A stretch of 36,810 nt of DNA from Chthonomonadaceae bacterium (lineage in GTDB: Bacteria > Armatimonadota > Chthonomonadetes > Chthonomonadales > Chthonomonadaceae), in assembly GCA_027450145.1 (NCBI GenBank), contig DAIDKH010000043.1, positions 1 to 36,810 of the forward strand, in the 5' to 3' direction. The notes below the pieces were generated by a model. The model made no database searches. It was not told the DNA's origin and was given only the letters and a program-made list of their open reading frames with translations. The translations under genes and the position numbers were made by a program. Numbering within the stretch: position 1 is the stretch's first letter; each line of letters begins with the position of its first letter. This document shows, one piece after another, positions 25,728-33,676 of the stretch.

Positions 25728-26665
25728 TGACGACCATGAGCAACCGAGTTTGTGCAGCGTTCGACATAGGAACCAATTCGGTAAAATTGCTTGTTGCCGA
25801 TCTTAATGACGGTGTGTCGGTGCTTCATGAGGAGACAGTGGTTACTCGCCTAGGTGCAGGCATGTTGCCAAATAACCCACGTCTATGGGAGTCACCAATG
25901 CATCGCACCATTGAAGCCGTGTCGTCAATGGTTCGAACTGCTCGCAACTTCGGCGTAGGCAACCGGATAACTACCGTTGGTACGGCTGCACTTAGGGAGG
26001 CTGTGAACAGCAATGAATTTGTTGATCGCCTAAAGCAGACATGTGGCCTCGACGTGCGAATTATATCCGGCCAGGAGGAAGCGCGCCTATCGTTCATGGC
26101 GGTTCGACTAGATCCGCTTTGGAGATCTCGTCCAGTTCTCCGCGTTATCGACATTGGTGGAGGAAGCACGGAAATAATTACCGGCACTGTAAATGAGGGC
26201 AAGGAGCCACACCGTACCAGTATTCCACTTGGTGCAGTTAGGCTAACCGAGAGGTTTCTAAAAGCCGATCCGCCAGCAGTAAAGGAATTGGCAGCCGCAA
26301 CTGCGGCAGTGCAAACTGCATTCGACGGCGTCGTATTACCAGATGGAGCCGGTACTGACCTAGTTGGGGTGGGAGGCACTGTCACAAACCTTGCCGCAAT
26401 CACTCAGGGACGGTTCTGTGCGCCCGAAGAGTTGCATGGTTGCGCATTGAGCCTTGAGCAAATTGAGGCGGTAATGAGCCGGCTCGTGGCTTGCACATTG
26501 GAGGAACGAAAACAGGTACCGGGGCTTGATCCAAGGAGAGCCGACATCATTATTGCTGGTGCAATTCTGTTGAATCATACGTTGGGCTGCACCGGTAGTG
26601 CTACTATAGAGGTCTCTACTCGGGGGTTGCGGTGGGGGGTCTTATATGACAGCTTCCTCAGTTAA
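25727..26665 (+). CDS. Ppx/GppA family exopolyphosphatase (catalytic core only)
   Basis: A 312-residue protein of the ASKHA fold. ATG 25727 shares one base with the previous stop (TGATG), and M4 is an alternative. The motifs are FDIGTNSVKLLV (residues 12-23), VGTAALREA, GQEEARLSF, VIDIGGGSTEI (about 141-151) and VGVGGTVTNLAA near 210-221, all of which are phosphate-binding loops of the family. It hydrolyses polyphosphate from the chain end or converts pppGpp to ppGpp. Its length matches proteins without the HD-like C-terminal domain of E. coli Ppx; that domain is the next gene, which overlaps by 20 bases. Confidence 0.94.
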   Translation: MTTMSNRVCAAFDIGTNSVKLLVADLNDGVSVLHEETVVTRLGAGMLPNNPRLWESPMHRTIEAVSSMVRTARNFGVGNRITTVGTAALREAVNSNEFVDRLKQTCGLDVRIISGQEEARLSFMAVRLDPLWRSRPVLRVIDIGGGSTEIITGTVNEGKEPHRTSIPLGAVRLTERFLKADPPAVKELAAATAAVQTAFDGVVLPDGAGTDLVGVGGTVTNLAAITQGRFCAPEELHGCALSLEQIEAVMSRLVACTLEERKQVPGLDPRRADIIIAGAILLNHTLGCTGSATIEVSTRGLRWGVLYDSFLS

Positions 26666-27299
26666 CGTGCCGGTACAATGTACCGACCACGATGTTCAAG
26701 AGAAAATTACTGCACGCCGTCGGGAGGCAATTCTCTCGCTTGCCGACAGATATACTTACGATAAAGCACATTCACATCAGGTCGAGTGCCTTGCAGGCAG
26801 CCTGTTTTTAGCCTTAGAACCGCTCCACAAACTTGGTGCGCACGAGCGGCGATTATTAGAATATGCCGCCATACTGCATGATATCGGTTACTTTCTTTGT
26901 GCCAAGAGCCACCATAAACACGTGCTTCAACTAGTTATGACGGAGCCCTTATCGGAATTTACCCGTGGCGAAAAGGGTGTCATTGCAAACGTGGCACGGT
27001 ATCATCGCAAGGCGCTTCCTTCCCCAATGCATACACTATTCGCTGTGTTAAGCGATGAGGATCAACATAGGGTCTTGTTGCTTGCGCCCATCTTGCGCAT
27101 AGCGGATGCTCTCGATCGATCCCACCAGGGAGCGGTGGAGGAACTACGGGTCGAGACTACGGACGACGCGGTTCACCTTTATATTGTTGCAAAATCGGAC
27201 ATTTCCATTGAATGTGAAGCCGTGAACCGCAAGGGTGATATGTTCAGGCAGATTTATGGGCGAGACATCGTTGTACACGTACAATCTACCGGGAAATAA
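26646..27299 (+). CDS. HD domain protein resembling the C-terminal domain of Ppx/GppA
   Basis: A 217-residue protein overlapping the ppx-like gene by 20 bases. AHSHQVECLA holds the first histidine, ILHDIGYF holds the HD pair (H78, D79), YHRKALP and RIADALDRSH (D154) complete the metal site, and KSHHKH near 88-92 is also conserved. This matches the HD-like domain III of Ppx/GppA rather than a typical signalling HD protein. It may act with the ppx-like product in trans. It is the last gene of the operon and is followed by a terminator-like hairpin. Confidence 0.9.
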   Translation: MTASSVNVPVQCTDHDVQEKITARRREAILSLADRYTYDKAHSHQVECLAGSLFLALEPLHKLGAHERRLLEYAAILHDIGYFLCAKSHHKHVLQLVMTEPLSEFTRGEKGVIANVARYHRKALPSPMHTLFAVLSDEDQHRVLLLAPILRIADALDRSHQGAVEELRVETTDDAVHLYIVAKSDISIECEAVNRKGDMFRQIYGRDIVVHVQSTGK

Positions 27300-27356
27300 A
27301 CTTCCTTTCGCCCTGCGACCGATTTCGACGCCTTGCAGGTCGTTAAATCTAATTTG

Positions 27357-27378
27357 ACGGTGGCACGCCGTGATTTTT
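27357..27378 (+). terminator. Rho-independent terminator of the CHAD/Ppx operon
   Basis: ACGGTG (27357-27362) pairs with CGCCGT (27366-27371) over a 3-base loop and is followed by GATTTTT. A second hairpin, CAGCCT/AGGCTG (27379-27398), comes immediately after it. Confidence 0.55.
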
Positions 27379-27444
27379 CAGCCTCTGCATGAAGGCTGCT
27401 TGTCTACAAACGTTCAACTCGTACTGCGCGCATCGCCCAAGTGT

Positions 27445-28275
27445 CTAGCGCGGAATTAGACTTGCAAAAATGGACGTAAAAACAAAACCTAGTACGGTCA
27501 CCACAACAGAAACCAGGAAATAAATAATCCCCGCAATAGCCCAAAAAGTTTGAACGTTAATAAAGTGCTCAACAGACTCGAACCGCCGGTAGCGCCACGC
27601 CAAACTGTTACCTTTTATCCCTAGGAACACTTGGATCGCTAGGCCGCAGGCCAGAATGAACCCAGAAGTCGCATAAGTAATTGGCGTTAGCTTATGGTGA
27701 GTATACAAACTCGCTGCAGTAGAAAGAGTCACACTAAAAAGCCCAAACCCTATCCAAAGTGCTATACCCACCATCACTCTGTTCATGCCACAAAGCCAAA
27801 TCCAACCCAATCCGAAGGCACCCCAGTTCCACTTCAACGCTGCTATCTCTGGTGGTATCTCCGTATTGGTTCCACTGGTATTCACCCACTGCGAACCTCG
27901 TTGTGCTATTGGTACCGGACGCGCCGTTTCTACAACAGTGCTAGTGGACGAACCATAAAGTGGTGCAATTGTCGGTGCAGGTGGCTGGGCAGGGGAAATC
28001 ACCGAAAGGTCAGAGCCTGCCTGATTGCCGACGGATGCTGACTGCATCTCCACGGGCGCCTCTGGTGCACTAATTGCGGGATTATGAGGAAAGGCAGTGC
28101 TTGGTAGTATCTGTATTGCTGGCAGTTGTAAACCGGTGTCTAGCCTTTCCAACAACGTTTGCTCCGTAATTCGACCCTCGGAACACCACGTAATGAGCGT
28201 ATCCATATCCGCCGGACCATATTTTTGCCCGTCAGCAGCAATTACCAAGTACTGTATAGAGTCTGCAGATTGCAC
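27445..28275 (-). CDS. GYF_2 domain membrane protein
   Basis: A 276-residue protein with a GTG start at 28275 and GGAG eight bases upstream. Residues of about 7-55 are a GYF_2 (DUF4339) domain (YLVIAADGQKYGPADMDTLITWCSEGRIT), usually a protein-interaction module at the N-terminus of membrane proteins. A low-complexity Pro/Ala/Ser linker spans about 60-135. At least three or four transmembrane helices follow (IALWIGFGLFSVTL, ATSGFILACGLAIQVFLG, FWAIAGIIYFLVSVVVTVLGFVF). The function is unknown. It lies 114 bases downstream of mqnC, and a perfect -10 TATAAT at 28317-28322 (minus) suggests its own promoter. Confidence 0.82.
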   Translation of the reverse strand: MQSADSIQYLVIAADGQKYGPADMDTLITWCSEGRITEQTLLERLDTGLQLPAIQILPSTAFPHNPAISAPEAPVEMQSASVGNQAGSDLSVISPAQPPAPTIAPLYGSSTSTVVETARPVPIAQRGSQWVNTSGTNTEIPPEIAALKWNWGAFGLGWIWLCGMNRVMVGIALWIGFGLFSVTLSTAASLYTHHKLTPITYATSGFILACGLAIQVFLGIKGNSLAWRYRRFESVEHFINVQTFWAIAGIIYFLVSVVVTVLGFVFTSIFASLIPR

Positions 28276-28389
28276 GTCGTGATCTCCGATTTTGCAGTTG
28301 TATTAATTTCAATTAAATTATAACCTGCATAGCGTGAAAATAAGTTGTTTGATGGTTTTCTTAACCAGTGCGAGCAGATAGAATGCAAT

Positions 28390-29535
28390 TCAGCCAGCTT
28401 TTCTGGTAAGCGGTGAGCCGTCGGGAACGCCGTTAGGTAATAGCTGATATTGCGTCGTTCTGCGCATTGGTGTGTAACCTGCCTCGCAAATCAGCCGCTC
28501 CATCTCTTCAATAGGCATTGTAAAGGCACAACCTGCCGATGAAACCACGTTTTCTTCCATCATTGTGCTGCCAAAGTCGTTAAGACCGTAACGCAACGCA
28601 ACTTGCGCAACCTTGGGGCCCTGTGTTACCCAACTCGCTTGCATGTGAGGTATGTTGTCCAACATTAGACGGGAAACTGCCACAGTACGCAGGTAGTCAA
28701 ATGCCGATGCTCGTTCGCGCTGGAGTTCTGTTCCATCTGGCTGAAACGACCAGGGTATAAATGCCGTGAAACCACCTGTTTCGTCCTGTAATTCTCGCGA
28801 CCGAACCAGGTGTTCCACACGATCTTCTATGGTATCGACGGAGCCATACATCATGGTAACCGTGGATTTTAAACCCGCAATGTGTGCTTCACGCATGCAG
28901 TTAAGCCATTCGTCGGCCGTATCCTTCAACGGCGCGATTTCATTCCTTACACGGTCAGTCAGAATTTCCGCACCGCCGCCCGGTACGCTGTCGAGGCCCG
29001 CATTCTTAAGTCGGGCAAACATTTCAGCTTGCGATAACTTGCTGATGCTTGCTATGTAAATAAGCTCGGCAGGGGAGAATGCGTGTAGAATAATCCCATA
29101 CGCTCCGAATTTCTCCTTTATAGATCGTAACAGGTCTTCATACCACTCAATTTTCAGGCGTGGGTTTAAGCCGCCCTGCATTAGGATCTCAATACCCCCA
29201 AGGTCTACCATCTGCTGAATTTTATCAAATATCTGTTCGCGGCTAAGGACGTAGCCGTCCTCGTGCCCGGGTACCCGGTAGAACGCGCAAAACTTACACC
29301 GTACCCAGCAAACATTTGTGTAGTTGATGTTTCTGCCGACAACATACGTTACCAGGTCGTTAGTGGTTGGATGGAGTCTCTCTTTGACGAAGTTGGCTAA
29401 TGTCGCGAGTTCTGGCAGGTTAGGATGATTAAATAATCTAAGACCGTCGTCAAAGCTCAATCTTTGGCCCGCATACACTTTATCAGCTATATCGTCGATC
29501 GAGGCCAACTTGGCACTCGGAAATGTTGAAACCAT
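28390..29535 (-). CDS. mqnC: Cyclic dehypoxanthine futalosine synthase
   Basis: A 381-residue radical-SAM enzyme from ATG 29535. The iron-sulphur ligands are C76, C80 and C83 in NVCWVRCKFCAFYR, and VVGRNINYTNVC is a strong MqnC/MqnE signature. GGIEILMQGGLNP, SPAELIYIA, PGGGAEIL and TVTMMYG follow, with DNIPHMQASWVTQGP further on. It cyclises dehypoxanthine futalosine in the futalosine route to menaquinone. Other mqn genes are not in the window. It follows the D-aminoacylase gene on the same strand after 79 bases. Confidence 0.95.
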   Translation of the reverse strand: MVSTFPSAKLASIDDIADKVYAGQRLSFDDGLRLFNHPNLPELATLANFVKERLHPTTNDLVTYVVGRNINYTNVCWVRCKFCAFYRVPGHEDGYVLSREQIFDKIQQMVDLGGIEILMQGGLNPRLKIEWYEDLLRSIKEKFGAYGIILHAFSPAELIYIASISKLSQAEMFARLKNAGLDSVPGGGAEILTDRVRNEIAPLKDTADEWLNCMREAHIAGLKSTVTMMYGSVDTIEDRVEHLVRSRELQDETGGFTAFIPWSFQPDGTELQRERASAFDYLRTVAVSRLMLDNIPHMQASWVTQGPKVAQVALRYGLNDFGSTMMEENVVSSAGCAFTMPIEEMERLICEAGYTPMRRTTQYQLLPNGVPDGSPLTRKAG

Positions 29536-29614
29536 TCAACTACATCCTCTCTAAAGATCTGCCCGATTCATCCTGCTATGGAATGGAGCAATGCTGTTCG
29601 CAAACAGCTCACTA

Positions 29615-31237
29615 CTAACTGGCGGTTATGTGGCGTAAGACCCGCCCTGCCAGAGACTCATTGAAAGTGTCTCCCTCGAAGGCGATCGTGCCGTTGATCA
29701 CTACCATCTTGATTCCCTCAGCAAATTGGTGGGGCGCGTCAAACGTGGCAGTATCGCCAATCGTATCGGGATCATACACTACCAGGTCCGCAAACGCGCC
29801 CGGGCGTACAACACCTCGGTCAGCTATCCCCATGCGAGCCGCGGGTAAAGAGGTCATGCGCCTCACAGCTTCCTCTTCGGTGAGTATCTTATGCTTCCTA
29901 ACATACTCCTTGAAGACCCGTGGAAACGTACCGTAGGCTCTGGGATGCACTAGATCCTTGCCACTCGGCCCGTCTGGTCGGGCGCCTACACCATCCGAAC
30001 CCACGGAGGTAAACGGAAATTTAAGCACACGTTCAATGTCCCCTGGCCCCATGGCAAAGTTAACTGCGCTGACGTACCCACCAGTTTCCGCGAGCGTATC
30101 GATGACCCAATCGACAGGTAACTTGCCGGCCCTAGCTGCGAGTTCCAGGACTGTCTTGCCTTGCATTTCCGGTCTACCTCGGCATACGCCAATCTGAACT
30201 CGGTTCCAATGGCTGTTTTCCGAGGTGTCTGCCCAATCCGGGTGAGCTGCCAGCATATCATCCGTTATTCGCTTACGTTCCGCAGGATCATTCAGGCGAG
30301 CGGCGACTTCTTCGGGCGTACCACTCTGAGCATACCAGGGCAGTGTTTGAACCGATAGCGCGGTCATAAATGCGTTATACGGGTATTGATCCATCTGGAC
30401 GTCCAGGCCTTTAGAACGTGCCTCCTCTACCATTTCCAATGTCACAGCAGTCTTGCCCCAGTTGTGATCACCTTCAGCTTTGTGATGTGAAAGTTGCAGT
30501 GGAACACCTGCGCCTCGAGCAACTTTGAGAGCTTCTTCAACCGATTCGACAAGCGTGTCGCCTTCGTTACGTAAATGGGTTGCGTAAATGCCTGAAAACT
30601 TCTTGACTACCGAACAGAGCTCTATCAGTTCCTCCGGCTGCGCATACCCACCCGGCGTGTATTCCAGGCCACTAGATAATCCCCAGGCTCCAGCTTCCAT
30701 AGCGCCTTCAAGGATGGACCTCATCTCGTTCATTTCAGCGTTGTCTGGAGGGCGATTATCTTGACCCATTACTCGCTTTCGTAATGTTCCGTGGCCAGCA
30801 AGCGGCACGTAGTTAGTGCCGGTTCCTTCTGACTCAACTCGGCTCAGGTGCTCGTCGAAACTATTCCAGTTAATTCTCGCCCCATGCGGCGCAAGCCAAC
30901 GCTTTTCGAATTCAAACCTCGTGGAATTTACAGCTAGACCCAGGGCAAGGCCGCAATTGCCGACAACTTGAGTTGTAACCCCCATAGCAATAGCGCTCAT
31001 CTGCTGAGGGTGATAGAGAACCGAGATATCGGAGTGGGTGTGGATATCGATGAAACCCGGCGAAATATGGAGTCCCTCTACCAGTATTCTGCGATTAGTG
31101 GTGGTGTGAGATAGGTCGCCGATTGCGGTAATTCGGTCGTCAAGGATCCCGATATCCACACGCTGCGCAGCGGTGCCGGTGCCGTCCAGTACCATCGCAC
31201 CCTGCAATATGAGGCTCATCGGCTCGGTTGCAATCAA
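29615..31237 (-). CDS. N-acyl-D-amino-acid deacylase family amidohydrolase
   Basis: A 540-residue protein. TTG 31237 is supported by AGGAG seven bases upstream; ATG at M7 is a weaker alternative. GFIDIHTHSD at residues 61-70 gives the first metal ligands (H66, H68). GNCG (C95) holds the bridging cysteine seen in D-aminoacylases, while YATHLRNE, LSHHKAE and VGSDGVG supply further ligands. The D-aminoacylase subfamily removes the acyl group from N-acyl-D-amino acids or dipeptides, though some members have other substrates. No signal peptide is seen. A possible -10 TATAAT (31274-31279, minus) precedes it. Confidence 0.92.
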   Translation of the reverse strand: MIATEPMSLILQGAMVLDGTGTAAQRVDIGILDDRITAIGDLSHTTTNRRILVEGLHISPGFIDIHTHSDISVLYHPQQMSAIAMGVTTQVVGNCGLALGLAVNSTRFEFEKRWLAPHGARINWNSFDEHLSRVESEGTGTNYVPLAGHGTLRKRVMGQDNRPPDNAEMNEMRSILEGAMEAGAWGLSSGLEYTPGGYAQPEELIELCSVVKKFSGIYATHLRNEGDTLVESVEEALKVARGAGVPLQLSHHKAEGDHNWGKTAVTLEMVEEARSKGLDVQMDQYPYNAFMTALSVQTLPWYAQSGTPEEVAARLNDPAERKRITDDMLAAHPDWADTSENSHWNRVQIGVCRGRPEMQGKTVLELAARAGKLPVDWVIDTLAETGGYVSAVNFAMGPGDIERVLKFPFTSVGSDGVGARPDGPSGKDLVHPRAYGTFPRVFKEYVRKHKILTEEEAVRRMTSLPAARMGIADRGVVRPGAFADLVVYDPDTIGDTATFDAPHQFAEGIKMVVINGTIAFEGDTFNESLAGRVLRHITAS

Positions 31238-31506
31238 ATGGCAACTCCTAAAGTTAGTAGAATATGATTAAGGATTATACCGATGATTTACGATTGACGA
31301 GGTGACTTAGGTTCTGTAAGGCTCCTTCGCGCTAGCTACAACGCAGATTAGTTTTACCCTTGCCTCGCACAGCGTAGGAAGAGTTGTGCAGGATTAGGTG
31401 TTTAAGGCAACAACACCCGAATGTGATCGTAGAACTGAGTGGGTGTGGGATAATTGATTGTGCGGGCGCGGTTTGCGAGTGAATTTGATCGTTTTGGGTA
31501 CTTAAA

Positions 31507-32286
31507 TTGACCGACATATTGGAGTTTCGTTCTGCAGAGTACTATAGTAGCGCATTACGCCAGTCGCAAAAGATAGGCTGGTGCTATTCTGCCACCGGTA
31601 AGTCGGTTGAGACCGATAGCTTCCCCACTGTGTTGTTTCTGCATGGCATGAGGAGCGATTACACTGGATGGTGGAACAATACCAAATTCGCCGCTACAGT
31701 GTCCAAATATCCGGGGCTTTATGTATTTGCAAATAGTGATTCTCATGGTTGGTATTCCGATGGTTTTAGCGATTCTCTTAGGTGCGAACAAGCAATTATA
31801 GAGGATCTCATCCCGTGGGTAAAAAGCACCCTTCCGGCTCCGCCATCCCGAAGTATGTGGGCAGTTGCAGGGCAATCAATGGGAGGTTATGGCGCGCTAA
31901 AACTGGCGCTTAAATACCCGCGGCTATTTGGCCACGCTCTATCGTTTAGCGGAGCGCTGAATGTTACGCGCCTGCCTGAATACCATCAGGTATTTGGCCA
32001 TCCCGTGGCAGATCGCGCCTACAGGCGAGCAAACGACCTCTTCTACCTTGCGGAAGAAGCCTTGTGCGAGATGCCGATCGAACGACCGCATATCTCGTTA
32101 AACTGTGGCACAGAAGATCCGTTTGTAGAGGCGTCCCGAGCGTTTCATCAGCACCTGCAATTCCTAGGTTATGGCCACAAATATTGGGAAGAGAAAGGGC
32201 AACATACCTGGCCCTATTGGAATAGAGCGTTGCGACGAGCGCTTCCTGAGCTTTTGGCCCAAATGTCACCCATTTCCGGAGGTTAA
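31507..32286 (+). CDS. Alpha/beta hydrolase, putative esterase (esterase D-like)
   Basis: A 259-residue protein. The start TTG 31507 has only a weak Shine-Dalgarno sequence, so the true start could be a few codons away. The oxyanion region is LFLHGMRSDYTGWW, the nucleophile is Ser124 in GQSMGGYGAL, and the triad is completed by Asp204 in GTEDPF and His233 in GQHTWPYW. The family includes S-formylglutathione hydrolases, feruloyl and acetyl xylan esterases, and other small carboxylesterases. No signal peptide is evident. The next gene begins 5 bases after its stop. Confidence 0.85.
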   Translation: MTDILEFRSAEYYSSALRQSQKIGWCYSATGKSVETDSFPTVLFLHGMRSDYTGWWNNTKFAATVSKYPGLYVFANSDSHGWYSDGFSDSLRCEQAIIEDLIPWVKSTLPAPPSRSMWAVAGQSMGGYGALKLALKYPRLFGHALSFSGALNVTRLPEYHQVFGHPVADRAYRRANDLFYLAEEALCEMPIERPHISLNCGTEDPFVEASRAFHQHLQFLGYGHKYWEEKGQHTWPYWNRALRRALPELLAQMSPISGG

Positions 32287-32290
32287 ACCC

Positions 32291-33676
32291 GTGCAGCATT
32301 ACGATCTATTTGTCATTGGCGGTGGCTCGGCTGGAATGAAAGCAGCACGAACGTCGGCCCGCATGGGCCGCAAAGTAGGTGTTGCAGAGGCGCGTGAACC
32401 AGGCGGTGAGTGTTTCTGGGCAGGTTGTGTGCCCACGAAGGCGTTAGTGCGCGCGGCGGACGTCTGGAACACGGTCCGCAATTCCGCACGATTTGGTATA
32501 CAGGTAGATATTTGTCGCGCTGATTTTCGAGAGGCAATGGCATATAAAGACCGCGCGATGAGGCGAGTTGGTGGAGATGGCCCAGTAGATGCTGGGCTAA
32601 GCCGGTTAGGGGCCGATTACTTTAATGAACGCGCGATGCTCGAATCGGCGCATGAGGTACGGGTTGGCAAGGATTTAGTGGTTCATGCAGATTATATCCT
32701 CATAGCCACCGGTACGGATCCCGCGGTGCCACCTATACCTGGTTTAAATGAAGCAGGGTTTCTGACTAACCGGGAAGCCCTGATATTGGAACGGCTTCCG
32801 TCGCGCATCGCCGTGATTGGCGGCGGGGCCATCGGCTTGGAGTTTGGTCAGATTTTCAGGCGATTCGGCTCTACTGTGACGGTCGTAGAGGCGGCTCCGC
32901 AGATACTACCACGAGACGATGCCGATATTGCCGCGTTGGTCACAACCTCCCTGCGTGCCGAAGGCATTAGTGTGCTTACTTCGTCAACGGTTATTCGCGC
33001 TGAGAGAACCTCATCCGGGAAACGCCTTACAATTACCAGCGGAGGGTGCGAATCTACGATTGATTGTGACGAGATCCTGGTAGCGGTGGGGCGGCGTCCG
33101 GCGACCAGGGGGTTGCAGCTAGCGGCAGCGGGGCTTCCTGATGACGGCCGGTCGTTACGAGTTGACGAGTTTATGCGCAGCGAAGTTCCACACATCCTCG
33201 CTGCCGGCGATGTTACAGGTGGCCTTCAATTTACTCACGTGGCGTCCTATGCAGGCGCTCTTGCAGCAAACAACATGTTTGGGGACACTTTGAAACCTGC
33301 GGATTTTCGCGTAGTGCCACGGTGCACCTACACCGATCCGGAGGTGGCGAGCGTGGGCCTCACAACTGCAGATGCGATGCAGCTGGGCATACCCATCAAA
33401 ACTCGCTGTGCTAAATACAGCGATGCGGATCGGCCTGTTCTTTACGGACAGGAGGACGGAATGGTCAAGCTGGTTTTAGATGCGCGTGACAACCAGATTC
33501 TTGGTGGACACGTTGCTGGCGCAAATGCATCGAGTGTACTTGCAGAGATCGCTGTATGCATGCAGAACAGGCTTCCTGTTGATGCTATAGCGGCTACAAT
33601 GCACGCCTACCCGAGTTTCCCAGAAGTGATTGAGGCCGCTGCGCTCTCACGCGACGAGTGTACTCGAAATGCATAG
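32291..33676 (+). CDS. Class-I pyridine nucleotide-disulfide oxidoreductase (MerA/Lpd-like)
   Basis: A 461-residue flavoprotein. GTG 32291 is chosen because GGAGG lies 9 bases upstream in the end of the esterase gene and because LFVIGGGSAG then follows directly. The redox pair is C41/C46 in GGECFWAGCVPTK. NADPH binding is at VIGGGAIGLEFG and the second FAD motif is LAAGDVTGG. The dimerisation domain ends HAYPSFPE (residues 438-445), where dihydrolipoamide dehydrogenase and glutathione reductase have a catalytic His before Pro; here it is Tyr440, as in mercuric reductases. There is no C-terminal CC pair and no N-terminal HMA domain, so true MerA is not supported. The substrate is unknown. Confidence 0.88.
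   Translation: MQHYDLFVIGGGSAGMKAARTSARMGRKVGVAEAREPGGECFWAGCVPTKALVRAADVWNTVRNSARFGIQVDICRADFREAMAYKDRAMRRVGGDGPVDAGLSRLGADYFNERAMLESAHEVRVGKDLVVHADYILIATGTDPAVPPIPGLNEAGFLTNREALILERLPSRIAVIGGGAIGLEFGQIFRRFGSTVTVVEAAPQILPRDDADIAALVTTSLRAEGISVLTSSTVIRAERTSSGKRLTITSGGCESTIDCDEILVAVGRRPATRGLQLAAAGLPDDGRSLRVDEFMRSEVPHILAAGDVTGGLQFTHVASYAGALAANNMFGDTLKPADFRVVPRCTYTDPEVASVGLTTADAMQLGIPIKTRCAKYSDADRPVLYGQEDGMVKLVLDARDNQILGGHVAGANASSVLAEIAVCMQNRLPVDAIAATMHAYPSFPEVIEAAALSRDECTRNA

Noticed and set aside
25825-26403. 192-codon open frame opposite the ppx-like gene
   Set aside because: Shadow of a well-supported gene, with composition typical of the antisense of a coding frame.
32291-33676. Mercuric reductase (merA)
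   Set aside because: The C-terminal vicinal cysteines and the N-terminal HMA domain of MerA are missing, and no mer genes are nearby.
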